Origin: an uncultured Pelagibacteraceae bacterium | Lineage (GTDB): Bacteria > Pseudomonadota > Alphaproteobacteria > Pelagibacterales > Pelagibacteraceae | Assembly (NCBI GenBank): GCA_902555945.1 | Contig: CACDUS010000009.1 | Coordinates: 1-64,000 of the forward strand | Reading direction: 5' to 3' | DNA: 64,000 nucleotides | Shown here: positions 26,486-35,058 of the stretch, one piece after another | How positions within the stretch are numbered: position 1 is the first letter of the stretch | Layout of the letters: every line of letters starts with the position of its first letter | Notes under the pieces: model-generated | Seen by the model: only the letters and a program-made list of their open reading frames with translations | Databases searched by the model: none | Told to the model about the DNA's origin: nothing | Translations under genes and position numbers: made by a program

Positions 26486-26748
26486 TGTTTAAAGAAATTA
26501 GATTTTTAATATATGTGATAGTAATTATTTTTTTTACTTTTTTTACAGCTAAATATTATTTTTCTGACACCAACAAAAAGAAATCTTTTAGAGCTTTAAA
26601 TGAAATAGATGAAAAAATAGAAATTTATGCAGAAAAATTACCAATTTTAGAAGATGATACTAAAAACATCATAGAATATGTTGAACAAACTAATAATAAG
26701 AAAAAAAAAAAATTTAATTTTTGGAAATTATTAGAAAATAATGAATAA
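26485..26748 (+). CDS. Small single-pass membrane protein between argS and nagZ
   Basis: I do not recognise this 87-aa protein. It has one N-terminal membrane segment (about 6-26) and then a short polar, acidic then lysine-rich tail (NNKKKKKFNFWK). In many alphaproteobacteria this slot between argS and nagZ holds a larger membrane protein with a SPOR domain. This one may be a shrunken version that kept the anchor and lost the SPOR domain, which is inference from position. It overlaps argS by 1 nt and nagZ by 8 nt. Confidence 0.7.
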   Translation: MFKEIRFLIYVIVIIFFTFFTAKYYFSDTNKKKSFRALNEIDEKIEIYAEKLPILEDDTKNIIEYVEQTNNKKKKKFNFWKLLENNE

Positions 26749-27688
26749 ACGACGTGCTTTTATAATTGGTATTAAGTCTACTAAACTTTCAAAAAAAGAA
26801 AAAAAATTTTTGAATAAATATAAACCTTGGGGTGTTATCTTGTTTACCAGAAATATAAAAAATATTGAACAAACATTTAAACTAACTTCATCAATTAGAA
26901 AAATTTTTAAAGATAGAAAATATCCTATATTAATCGATCAAGAAGGTGGAAGAGTTAATAGATTAAAAAATATTATTTCTTTTGATAATCTTACATCTGA
27001 GTTTTTTGGAAAAAAATACTTAAAGAATATTAGAGAATTTAAAACATATTATAAGTTATTTATCGATAAAACATCGTATTTACTCAGATCAATAGGTATA
27101 AATATCAATACGTCTCCCGTTTTAGACTTAAGAGTAAAAGGAAGCTCAAATATAATTGGTGATAGATCTTTTTCTAAAAATCCAAAAATAGTTTCTAAAA
27201 TAGGAGATTTTTGCATAGATTATTTTCACAAAAACAGTATTGGAACTGTTATTAAACATATTCCAGGTCACGGACTTGCAAAAGTAGATAGTCATAATTT
27301 TACTCCGATAGTTAAGAAAAATTTAAACTATTTAAACAAAAATGATTTTGTACCTTTTAGAAATAAAAAAACTTTTTTTGCAATGACTGCACATATAATT
27401 TTTGACAAAATTGATAATGAAAATACTGTAACTCACTCCAAAAAATTAATTAAATTAATAAGAAACAAAATTGGATTTAAAAACATTTTAATCTCAGACG
27501 ATTTATCAATGAAAAGTCTTAAATATAGTTTAAAAAATAATACAATTAAAACGTTTAATGCAGGTTGTGATTTAGCTTTACATTGTAATGGTAATTTAAA
27601 TGAAATGGAAATTGTTGGAAAAAATGCACCATTATTGAATAAGTTTATTTTAAAAAAAACATCACAATTTTATAGAATTTTAAGCTAG
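26741..27688 (+). CDS. nagZ: Beta-N-acetylhexosaminidase NagZ
   Basis: The 315-aa GH3 enzyme has LIDQEGGRVNRL near 65, the substrate site KHIPGHG with the DSH catalytic loop near 168-180, and the nucleophile Asp in ISDDLSM near 250. It removes GlcNAc from muropeptides during cell-wall recycling in the cytoplasm. Its position before scpAB is conserved in alphaproteobacteria. The protein is slightly shorter than E. coli NagZ. Confidence 0.92.
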   Translation: MNKRRAFIIGIKSTKLSKKEKKFLNKYKPWGVILFTRNIKNIEQTFKLTSSIRKIFKDRKYPILIDQEGGRVNRLKNIISFDNLTSEFFGKKYLKNIREFKTYYKLFIDKTSYLLRSIGININTSPVLDLRVKGSSNIIGDRSFSKNPKIVSKIGDFCIDYFHKNSIGTVIKHIPGHGLAKVDSHNFTPIVKKNLNYLNKNDFVPFRNKKTFFAMTAHIIFDKIDNENTVTHSKKLIKLIRNKIGFKNILISDDLSMKSLKYSLKNNTIKTFNAGCDLALHCNGNLNEMEIVGKNAPLLNKFILKKTSQFYRILS

Positions 27689-27697
27689 TATTATCTA

Positions 27698-28438
27698 ATG
27701 ATTGAAAATGATTCTGCATTTTTTAAAGTAGATATTGAAAATTACAATGGTCCTTTAGATGTTCTTTTAGATCTAGCTAAAGCTCAAAAAGTAAATTTAG
27801 AAAATATATCAATTACAAAATTAGCAGATCAATTTCACGATTTCATAACTAAAGAAAAAAATTTAAACTTAGAAATTGCCTCAGAATATTTATTAATGGC
27901 TACTTGGTTAGCTTATTTAAAATCTAAATTGTTATTACCAGGCACACCAGAAGAAGAATTTAAAGTTCAAGAGGTCGCAGAAAAATTAAAACTTCAACTT
28001 AAAAAACTTGAACTTATAAGATTGTTATCTGAACAAATGTTAAAAAGAAAAAGATTAGGAAGAGAAATTAGAACTAGAGGTATGAGAGCAGGCATTAGAC
28101 CGATTTATAATAGTGAATACAAAGTTAATTTATTTGAATTACTAAAGACTTACTCAACAATAATTATGACTAAAGATTTCCAAAAAATAAATATTCCTAA
28201 ATTACCAGTATTTACTACTGAAGAAGGAATAAAAACTATAAGAGAATTTTTTGGAAAATTGATAAACTGGAAAAAACTGGATGATCTTATACCAAAAAAT
28301 TTTAAAAAGGGATCCAAATATAAACGAACTGGTAAGGCTGGAATATTTGCAGGCTCTCTAGAATTGGTTAAAGAAGGCAATTTGAGTATTAAACAAGAAA
28401 ACTTATTTGATGATATTTATATAAAAGAAAACAAATGA
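27698..28438 (+). CDS. scpA: Segregation and condensation protein A
   Basis: The 246-aa kleisin has the N-terminal SMC-head motif YNGPLDVLLDLAKAQKVNL and the helix EYLLMATWLAYLKSKLLLP. Its C-terminal winged helix is less typical (about 165-235). With ScpB and SMC it compacts and separates chromosomes. It starts 9 nt after nagZ and overlaps scpB by 4 nt. Confidence 0.9.
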   Translation: MIENDSAFFKVDIENYNGPLDVLLDLAKAQKVNLENISITKLADQFHDFITKEKNLNLEIASEYLLMATWLAYLKSKLLLPGTPEEEFKVQEVAEKLKLQLKKLELIRLLSEQMLKRKRLGREIRTRGMRAGIRPIYNSEYKVNLFELLKTYSTIIMTKDFQKINIPKLPVFTTEEGIKTIREFFGKLINWKKLDDLIPKNFKKGSKYKRTGKAGIFAGSLELVKEGNLSIKQENLFDDIYIKENK

Positions 28439-29136
28439 TAAAAAAAAAAATTAAAAAAAAAGACAATGTAATAAACTTTCCCACAAAACTCTCTTCCATT
28501 GAAAAAGAAATTGAGGGTATAGTTTTTGCTGCAGCCGAGCCCCTGGACATCGAAACTATTGAAAATAAAATTTCAAAAAAGACTGATGTAGAAAAAATAT
28601 TATTAAAACTTCAATCTGAATATTCAGAACGTGGAATTAATTTAGTTTGTATATCAAAAAAATGGTCATTCAGAACATCACCTAATTTATCAAATTTGAT
28701 GACACAGGAAAAAACTGTTGAAAAGAAATTATCAAGAGCAGCAATAGAAACTCTTGCAATTATAGTTTATCATCAACCAGTTACTAGAGCCGAAATTGAA
28801 GAAATTAGAGGTGTTGCTTTTGGAACAAATACATTAGAAATATTAATGGAGCTAAACTGGGTTAAACCGGGAGGAAGAAAAAATGTCCCTGGTAAACCTA
28901 TTCAATATATAACAACAGATGATTTCTTAAGTCATTTTAACTTACAAAAACTCTCTGATTTGCCAACTGTAGATGAACTAGGCGCAGCTGGTTTAATTGA
29001 TAGTACAAATATAGATAATGCTATTTTTGGAACAGGTAAATTTTATAAGGAAAAGCAAGACGACAAAAAAGAAGATATTTATTCAAATATTGATGAAATG
29101 CTTAATAGCACTCTTGACTCAGAGGAAGAAAAATAA
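28435..29136 (+). CDS. scpB: Segregation and condensation protein B
   Basis: The 233-aa protein has two winged-helix domains. The family stretch ETLAIIVYHQPVTRAEIEEIRG and the following LELNWVKPGGRKNVPGKP-like region (here LMELNWVKPGGRKNVPGKP) are clear. It has an acidic C-terminal tail. It bridges the ScpA kleisin in the SMC complex. The ATGA overlap with scpA shows translational coupling. Confidence 0.92.
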   Translation: MIKKKIKKKDNVINFPTKLSSIEKEIEGIVFAAAEPLDIETIENKISKKTDVEKILLKLQSEYSERGINLVCISKKWSFRTSPNLSNLMTQEKTVEKKLSRAAIETLAIIVYHQPVTRAEIEEIRGVAFGTNTLEILMELNWVKPGGRKNVPGKPIQYITTDDFLSHFNLQKLSDLPTVDELGAAGLIDSTNIDNAIFGTGKFYKEKQDDKKEDIYSNIDEMLNSTLDSEEEK

Positions 29137-29186
29137 ATCATCATATTTGACTTTTAAATTATTAATAAAAAGGTTATAACTTTTTT

Positions 29187-29387
29187 ATGAGCATTGGAAT
29201 TTGGCAAATAGCAATTGTTGTAATACTCGTAGTATTATTATTTGGTAGAGGTAAAATATCTAGTTTAATGGGTGACGTTGCTAAAGGAATTAAGAGTTTT
29301 AAAAAAGGAATGGCATCAGATGTAACTGATGACAACGAACCTAAAAATCTTTCCGACGATAATCAAGATACAAACAAAAAAGAATAA
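29187..29387 (+). CDS. tatA: Sec-independent translocase subunit TatA
   Basis: The 66-aa protein has a short N-terminal membrane helix ([17 protein letters not shown]), the FGRGKI hinge, an amphipathic helix ([12 protein letters not shown]) and an acidic tail. TatA assembles the pore for folded Tat substrates. PhoX and the M48 lipoprotein in this window carry twin-arginine signals and are likely clients. It is the first gene of tatABC. Confidence 0.93.
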   Translation: MSIGIWQIAIVVILVVLLFGRGKISSLMGDVAKGIKSFKKGMASDVTDDNEPKNLSDDNQDTNKKE

Positions 29388-29392
29388 ATCAC

Positions 29393-29605
29393 ATGCCTAC
29401 TATTGGTTGGTTTGAGATTTTAATAGTAATTGCAATAGCTATTGTAGTTCTTGGACCGAAAGATTTTCCTATTATGTTAAAAAAAGTTGGTTCTTGGATC
29501 GGCACTACAAAAAAATATATAAATAATATTCAAAATGAAGTTTCAAATATAGATATCGAAGACAATAAAATAGAAAAAAAAGAAGAAAAAAAAGATGAGT
29601 CATGA
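29393..29605 (+). CDS. tatB: Sec-independent translocase subunit TatB
   Basis: The 70-aa protein has an N-terminal helix (IGWFEILIVIAIAIVVLGP) with the Glu and LGP hinge typical of TatB, then an amphipathic helix and a charged tail. It is much shorter than E. coli TatB (171 aa) because the C-terminal tail is reduced. It forms the signal-binding complex with TatC. It lies 5 nt after tatA and overlaps tatC by 11 nt. Confidence 0.88.
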   Translation: MPTIGWFEILIVIAIAIVVLGPKDFPIMLKKVGSWIGTTKKYINNIQNEVSNIDIEDNKIEKKEEKKDES

Positions 29606-30365
29606 TGAAAATGAAAGTGGCTTTGTAAGTCATTTAACAGAATTAAGAAAAAGACTGATTAATAGTTTTATTTTTTTAATAATTTTTTTTGTAGTTTGTT
29701 ATTTTTTTGCAGAACATTTATATGGATTTTTGGTAGAACCTTTTGCTAAAGCTGTAAAAGATGATGGATCAGACAGAAGATTGATTTTTACCGCACTACA
29801 AGAAACATTTTTAACATATTTAAAAGTTTCTTTTTTTACAGCTTTTTTTGTTACTTGTCCTTATATCTTAATGCAAATTTGGAAATTCATTGCTCCAGGT
29901 CTTTATAAACACGAAAAAATAGCAATTTTACCTTATCTAGTATTAACACCAGTTTTATTTTTCTTGGGTGGAATGTTGGTTTATTATTTAATTATGCCAT
30001 TGGCGATAAAGTTTTTTTTATCATTTGAAAGCAGTGGTTTATCTACTAATTTGCCAATTCAACTTGAAGCAAAAGTTAATGAATATCTCTCTTTGGTCAT
30101 GAAACTTATTTTTGCTTTTGGAATAAGTTTCCAATTACCCGTTGTTCTAAGTCTTTTAGCTAGAGTAGGTTTAGTTGACTCTGAATTTTTGAAAAAAAGA
30201 AGAAAATATGTTGTAGTTATTATATTTGCAGCTGCTGCCTTATTGACTCCACCTGATCCAATTACTCAAATTGGTTTAGCAATACCATTATTAATTTTAT
30301 ATGAATTATCAATTTTTTCAGTAAAATTTATAGAAAACAAAAATTTAAAAAATTCTGATGCATAA
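29595..30365 (+). CDS. tatC: Sec-independent translocase subunit TatC
   Basis: The 256-aa protein has six membrane helices, the N-terminal [10 protein letters not shown] motif that binds twin-arginine signals and [11 protein letters not shown] in the first cytoplasmic loop. It is the receptor of the Tat pathway. Overlaps with tatB (11 nt) and serS (8 nt) place it inside one transcription unit running from dgt to serS. Confidence 0.95.
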   Translation: MSHDENESGFVSHLTELRKRLINSFIFLIIFFVVCYFFAEHLYGFLVEPFAKAVKDDGSDRRLIFTALQETFLTYLKVSFFTAFFVTCPYILMQIWKFIAPGLYKHEKIAILPYLVLTPVLFFLGGMLVYYLIMPLAIKFFLSFESSGLSTNLPIQLEAKVNEYLSLVMKLIFAFGISFQLPVVLSLLARVGLVDSEFLKKRRKYVVVIIFAAAALLTPPDPITQIGLAIPLLILYELSIFSVKFIENKNLKNSDA

Positions 30366-31617
30366 TTTAAAAGAAATTAGAAAAGATTTTAATGCTTTTG
30401 AAAAATCTCTCGAAAAAAGATCCATTGATATAGATTTTAAAAAATTAAAAGATTTAGATATTCAAAATAGAGATTTAATCCAAAAAAAAGAAACATTAGA
30501 GAAGGAAAAAAAAGATATATCAAAATCTAAAGATAAATCATTGTTTGCTAAATCTAAAGAAATTTCAAAATCAATAGATGAAATTTCAGAAAAACAAAAA
30601 AAAATAAAAGATAATTTAGAAAAACTTTTATCAAACATACCAAATATTCCTCACAATGATGTTCCAAATGGAAAAGATGAAAATGATAATGTTGAAGTTA
30701 TAAAATCAGGAAAAATACCTAAGTTTGATTTTAATCCAAAATCTCATTTTCAAATTGGTGAAAATCTTGACATGCTTGATTTTGATCTAGCAACTAAAAC
30801 TACAGGCTCAAGATTTGTATTTGTTAAAAATAAATTAGCGTTACTAGAGAGAGCCATTTCAAATTTTATGCTAGACATTCACATAAGTAAAAATGGTTAT
30901 GAAGAAATTTCACCACCGTTATTAGCCTCTGAAAATACTATGTATGGAACTGGCCAACTTCCTAAATTTGAAAATGATCAATTTGAAGTAAAATTAGATG
31001 AAGGAAATGAAAGAAAATTTTTAATACCAACAGCAGAGGTTATTTTAACTAATATTGTTAAAGATAAAATAATAGATCTTAAATCTCTTCCTATGAGATT
31101 TGTTGCATCTACCCCTTGTTTTAGAAAAGAAGCTGGTAGTTATGGGAAAGATACAAAAGGAATGATTAGACAACATCAATTTTATAAAGTCGAAATGGTT
31201 AGTATTGTTGAGCAATCGAAATGTATGGAAGAATTAGAAAGAATGACTAATTGTGCAACAGGTATTTTAGATTTGCTAGAGCTACCTTATAGAAAGGTCA
31301 TTTTGTGTAGTGGTGATATGGGTTTTAGTGCTGAAAAAACTTATGACTTAGAAGTATGGCTACCCTCAGAAAATAAATACAGAGAAATTTCATCCTGTTC
31401 TTCATGCGGAACTTTTCAGGCTGTGAGAATGAAAGCAAGATATAAAGATCAAAAAAAAGAAACTTTATTTGCTGGCACACTTAATGGAAGTGGCTTAGCT
31501 GTTGGAAGAACTTTAATTGCTATTTTAGAAAATTATCAGCAAAAAGATGGTTCTGTGATAGTGCCAAAGGCACTTAGACCTTATATGAATAATATAGAAA
31601 AAATTTCACTCAATTAA
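30358..31617 (+). CDS. serS: Seryl-tRNA synthetase
   Basis: The 419-aa class II enzyme starts with a long antiparallel coiled-coil arm (about 25-100) that grips the tRNA-Ser variable arm. Motif 2 ([18 protein letters not shown]) and motif 3 ([16 protein letters not shown]) follow. It charges tRNA-Ser; a tRNA-Ser(UGA) gene lies at 47.3 kb. It overlaps tatC by 8 nt. Confidence 0.96.
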   Translation: MHNLKEIRKDFNAFEKSLEKRSIDIDFKKLKDLDIQNRDLIQKKETLEKEKKDISKSKDKSLFAKSKEISKSIDEISEKQKKIKDNLEKLLSNIPNIPHNDVPNGKDENDNVEVIKSGKIPKFDFNPKSHFQIGENLDMLDFDLATKTTGSRFVFVKNKLALLERAISNFMLDIHISKNGYEEISPPLLASENTMYGTGQLPKFENDQFEVKLDEGNERKFLIPTAEVILTNIVKDKIIDLKSLPMRFVASTPCFRKEAGSYGKDTKGMIRQHQFYKVEMVSIVEQSKCMEELERMTNCATGILDLLELPYRKVILCSGDMGFSAEKTYDLEVWLPSENKYREISSCSSCGTFQAVRMKARYKDQKKETLFAGTLNGSGLAVGRTLIAILENYQQKDGSVIVPKALRPYMNNIEKISLN

Positions 31618-31671
31618 AGTTGTTTTAACTGTATAGATAGTATAAATATTCTTTTTTAATTAAGGAGTTTT

Positions 31672-31959
31672 ATGGAAAGTTCAGGAATAGGCCAATTTAT
31701 ACCATTAATATTAATTTTTGTTATTTTTTATTTTTTCTTAATAAGACCTCAACAAAAAAAAGTTAAAGAACACAAAGCAATGGTTGAAGGTTTAAAAAAA
31801 GGTGACAAAATTGTTACTTCAGGTGGAATTACTGGAACGATAACTCGAGTTGTTGACAATGACAAAGTTGAAGTAGAAATTGCAGAAAATGTTACTGTCG
31901 AAGTTATTAGAGGAACTGGTATTCAGAGCTTAATGAATAACACAGAAGTTAAAAAATAA
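31672..31959 (+). CDS. yajC: Sec translocon accessory protein YajC
   Basis: The 95-aa protein has one N-terminal membrane helix ending in FYFFLIRPQQKK, then the conserved VEGLKKGDKIVTSGGITGTI domain. It is part of the SecDF-YajC complex. A strong TAAGGAG ribosome site lies before the ATG. A TATAAA element (31641-31646) in the 54-nt gap may be a -10 box. It leads yajC-secD-secF. Confidence 0.94.
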   Translation: MESSGIGQFIPLILIFVIFYFFLIRPQQKKVKEHKAMVEGLKKGDKIVTSGGITGTITRVVDNDKVEVEIAENVTVEVIRGTGIQSLMNNTEVKK

Positions 31960-31974
31960 TTTTGTTGAAATAAA

Positions 31975-33528
31975 GTGTTATATTTTTCAAAGTTAAGAAT
32001 AATTACTGTTTTTTTATTTTCTTTAATTTTTATTTTAATCGCTTCATCAAATCTTTTTAAATTTGATAATAAATTTTTAGATAAAAAAATTAATCTTGGC
32101 TTAGATTTACAGGGTGGTTCATATCTTCTTTTAGAAATTGATAACACACCGGTAATTGAACAAAAATTACAAAATTTAACAACAATTATTAGAAATTATT
32201 TTAAAAAAAAAGATATTAGGATAAAAAATCTTAAACTTTTAGATCAGCAACTTTTATTTTCTGTAGATGAAAATTTGAAACAAACGATAATAGATGAATT
32301 TAATAGTCAAGAAAGTGATTTAAATCCATATTATCCAAGATTTAAAAAGCACCAGTTAGATATAATTGAAAAAGATGATATTTTTTATGTAAGTTTTTCA
32401 GATCAGGGAATTATTAATCTTAAAACATCATCACAAGATCAAGCATTAGAAATAGTTAGAAGACGGATCGATGAAATTGGAACAAATGAACCTAATATAT
32501 TAAAAAGAGGCAATGATAGAATTTTAGTTGAACTACCAGGATTAGACGATCCAATGAGAATTAAATCTTTATTAGGCAAAACAGCTAATTTAACATTTAG
32601 ATTTGTTACAAATAATCAAGAAGATTCATTTGGCACAGAAAAATTACAATATTCAGATAGTACAGATGAAGCCATTGTTAGTAAAAGAATTATTTTGAGT
32701 GGAGATAATCTTCTTGATGCGCAACCTCGGATGAATAGTGAAACTAATGAAACAATTGTCTCTTTTACACTAGATAGAGTAGGGGCTAAAAGATTTGGTA
32801 AAGCGACTTCAACAGGTATAGGAAAACAATTAGCAATAGTTTTAGATGGCAAAATAATAAGTGCTCCAATTATCAGAGATACAATAGCAAGTGGTTCAGG
32901 ACAGATAAGTGGTGGTTTTACTTTTCAATCAGCCACTGATTTAGCTTTACTTCTAAGATCAGGCGCACTTCCTGCACCAATGAATATAATTGAAGAACGA
33001 ACAGTTGGTCCGGATTTAGGACAAGATTCTATTGATGCTGGAATGATTGCTCTAGCAATTGGTTTTATACTTGTAATAATATTTATATTTATAAAGTATA
33101 AAATTTTTGGATTAATAACTAATATAACTTTGGTAATAAACTTATTTTTATTAATTGGAATTTTAACAATTTTTGAAGCTACATTAACTTTACCAGGTAT
33201 AGCTGGAATAATATTAACCGTTGGTATGGCAGTAGATGCTAATGTTCTAATTTTTGAGAGAATTAAAGAAGAATTGAAAAATGAAAAGAATAATTTAATA
33301 GCTTTTGATAGTGGATACACTAAATCAAGAACAGCTATTTTAGATGCAAATATAACAACTTTATTAGCAGCAATTATTTTATTTTTTATGGGTTCTGGTC
33401 CAATTAAAGGATTTTCTTTAACTTTGGGAATAGGAATATTTACAACATTATTTTCAGTTTATTTTATAGCTAGATTATTAACAGTCTTATACGTATTCAA
33501 AAATAAAGATAAAGAGAGATTGATTTAA
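31975..33528 (+). CDS. secD: Protein translocase subunit SecD
   Basis: The 517-aa RND-type protein has an N-terminal membrane helix, the D1 motif LGLDLQGGSYLLLEI, periplasmic P1 and head domains, and five C-terminal helices. These include GTVGMAVDANVLIFERIKEEL-like residues (seen as VGMAVDANVLIFERIKEEL). It uses the proton gradient to pull exported proteins out of SecYEG. A GTG start is used; an upstream TTG is followed at once by a stop. The gene is directly adjacent to secF. Confidence 0.95.
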   Translation: MLYFSKLRIITVFLFSLIFILIASSNLFKFDNKFLDKKINLGLDLQGGSYLLLEIDNTPVIEQKLQNLTTIIRNYFKKKDIRIKNLKLLDQQLLFSVDENLKQTIIDEFNSQESDLNPYYPRFKKHQLDIIEKDDIFYVSFSDQGIINLKTSSQDQALEIVRRRIDEIGTNEPNILKRGNDRILVELPGLDDPMRIKSLLGKTANLTFRFVTNNQEDSFGTEKLQYSDSTDEAIVSKRIILSGDNLLDAQPRMNSETNETIVSFTLDRVGAKRFGKATSTGIGKQLAIVLDGKIISAPIIRDTIASGSGQISGGFTFQSATDLALLLRSGALPAPMNIIEERTVGPDLGQDSIDAGMIALAIGFILVIIFIFIKYKIFGLITNITLVINLFLLIGILTIFEATLTLPGIAGIILTVGMAVDANVLIFERIKEELKNEKNNLIAFDSGYTKSRTAILDANITTLLAAIILFFMGSGPIKGFSLTLGIGIFTTLFSVYFIARLLTVLYVFKNKDKERLI

Positions 33529-34416
33529 ATGATTGCTTTCAATAAATATTACAACCATTTTAATATTCTATCTATAGCTATAGTTATTATTTCTTTATTT
33601 TTATTAACCTTCAAAGGTCTTAATTTTGGTATTGATTTCAAAGGCGGAACCTTAATCGAACTTAGATCAACTGATGACAGAATTAATGTTTCATCGTTAA
33701 GAGATAATTTAAATGCTATCAATTTAGGAGATGTATCTGTAAAAAAATTTGGTAATGACACTGATTTCTTAATTAAATTTGAAAATAACAGCAACAAAAA
33801 TGTTATTGAGCAAATTAAAGTTTCATTGGACAAATCTTTTGGCAATCAATTTGATTTTAGAAGAGTTGAGAATGTTGGCCCAAAGGTAAGTGCAGAATTA
33901 TTAAAATCAGGAGTGATAGCAATTTCTATAGCTCTTATATTGATGCTGATTTATATTTGGATTAGATTTGAATGGCAATTTAGTCTTGGAGCTATCGCAG
34001 CATTATTTCATGATGTAATAGTAACATTAGGAATGTTTTCTTTATTAGGTTTAGAGATAAATTTATCTATCATTGCTGCGGTGTTAACTATTGTTGGATA
34101 TTCAATGAATGATACTGTTGTTATTTTTGATAGAGTAAGAGAAAATTTGAAAAAATATTCTGATATTAAAATTTTTGAACTTACAAATATTTCAATTAAC
34201 GAAACTTTATCTAGAACTTTAATTACTTCTATAACAACTTTACTCGCTTTATTCTCAATATTCTTTTTTGGAGGTGAAATTCTAAAAGGTTTTTCGCTTG
34301 CTATGATCTTTGGAGTTATATTTGGTACTTATTCTTCAATATATATTGCAAATACAATCTTAGTGAGATTAAATGTTTCACAAAAAACGATACTTAAAGA
34401 AGAAGATAAAAACTAA
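33529..34416 (+). CDS. secF: Protein translocase subunit SecF
   Basis: The 295-aa partner of SecD has an N-terminal helix followed by FGIDFKGGTLIEL. Its six-helix RND domain includes YSMNDTVVIFDRVREN. Its ATG directly follows the secD stop. The 3' end overlaps the convergent PuuD-like gene by 4 nt. Confidence 0.95.
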   Translation: MIAFNKYYNHFNILSIAIVIISLFLLTFKGLNFGIDFKGGTLIELRSTDDRINVSSLRDNLNAINLGDVSVKKFGNDTDFLIKFENNSNKNVIEQIKVSLDKSFGNQFDFRRVENVGPKVSAELLKSGVIAISIALILMLIYIWIRFEWQFSLGAIAALFHDVIVTLGMFSLLGLEINLSIIAAVLTIVGYSMNDTVVIFDRVRENLKKYSDIKIFELTNISINETLSRTLITSITTLLALFSIFFFGGEILKGFSLAMIFGVIFGTYSSIYIANTILVRLNVSQKTILKEEDKN

Positions 34417-35015
34417 TATAAATTCTGCGCTGCTACCATTGTCAATAACATTGGCAAAGATAAAAGAGTATTTGTTCTTGAGAATAACATAGCTGTTCTA
34501 GCAGACTTAGCTTTTAATTCAGGTTCGCATTCAACCATACCCAAAGCCCTTTTTTGATTTGGCCATATAACAAACCATACATTAAAAGCCATAACTATGC
34601 CTAACCACATTCCAATACCGATTGCAGTATGTTTTGGAATTCCAGATCCAATACTTAATGTCATTGCGTCATGTAAATACCCATTAAGTCCAGCTAAAAT
34701 CAATCCTGACAACACTGTAAAAGCTGCAGCCCATCTAAAATAAAATAAAGCAGCAGGCGCAATAACTTTACCTATAGCAGGCTTTTGTTCATCGGGAATT
34801 TTTGCCATATTTGGTATTTGAACAAAATTAAAATACCAAAGTAAACCTATCCACATTATGCCTACTACAACATGAGTATATCTTGCAATCCAGCTCCAAA
34901 AAAGTTGATCAAAGCTAAAGCCGTCATTATGATAAAATAATCCCAAAAACAAAATAATGGCTAGTGCTAATGAAGCATGTATTGTTTTAGATAGAGATGA
35001 TAGTAAATTACCCAT
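34413..35015 (-). CDS. PuuD-like membrane protein (urate-oxidase N-terminal domain), no cytochrome
   Basis: The 200-aa protein has about five or six membrane helices with several conserved His and Trp residues (TIHASLALAI, RYTHVVVGIMWIGLLWYFNF, PKHTAIGIGMWLG). It matches the membrane domain of PuuD-type urate hydroxylases (urate oxidase N-terminal family). Full PuuD proteins are about 400 aa and add a C-terminal cytochrome c with CxxCH, which is absent here. It may bind heme through its His residues, but its reaction is unknown. It stands alone, convergent with secF. Confidence 0.7.
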   Translation of the reverse strand: MGNLLSSLSKTIHASLALAIILFLGLFYHNDGFSFDQLFWSWIARYTHVVVGIMWIGLLWYFNFVQIPNMAKIPDEQKPAIGKVIAPAALFYFRWAAAFTVLSGLILAGLNGYLHDAMTLSIGSGIPKHTAIGIGMWLGIVMAFNVWFVIWPNQKRALGMVECEPELKAKSARTAMLFSRTNTLLSLPMLLTMVAAQNLY

Positions 35016-35058
35016 AAAAATATATTATACTAAAAAGCTTTATATTAACATCTTTTTT

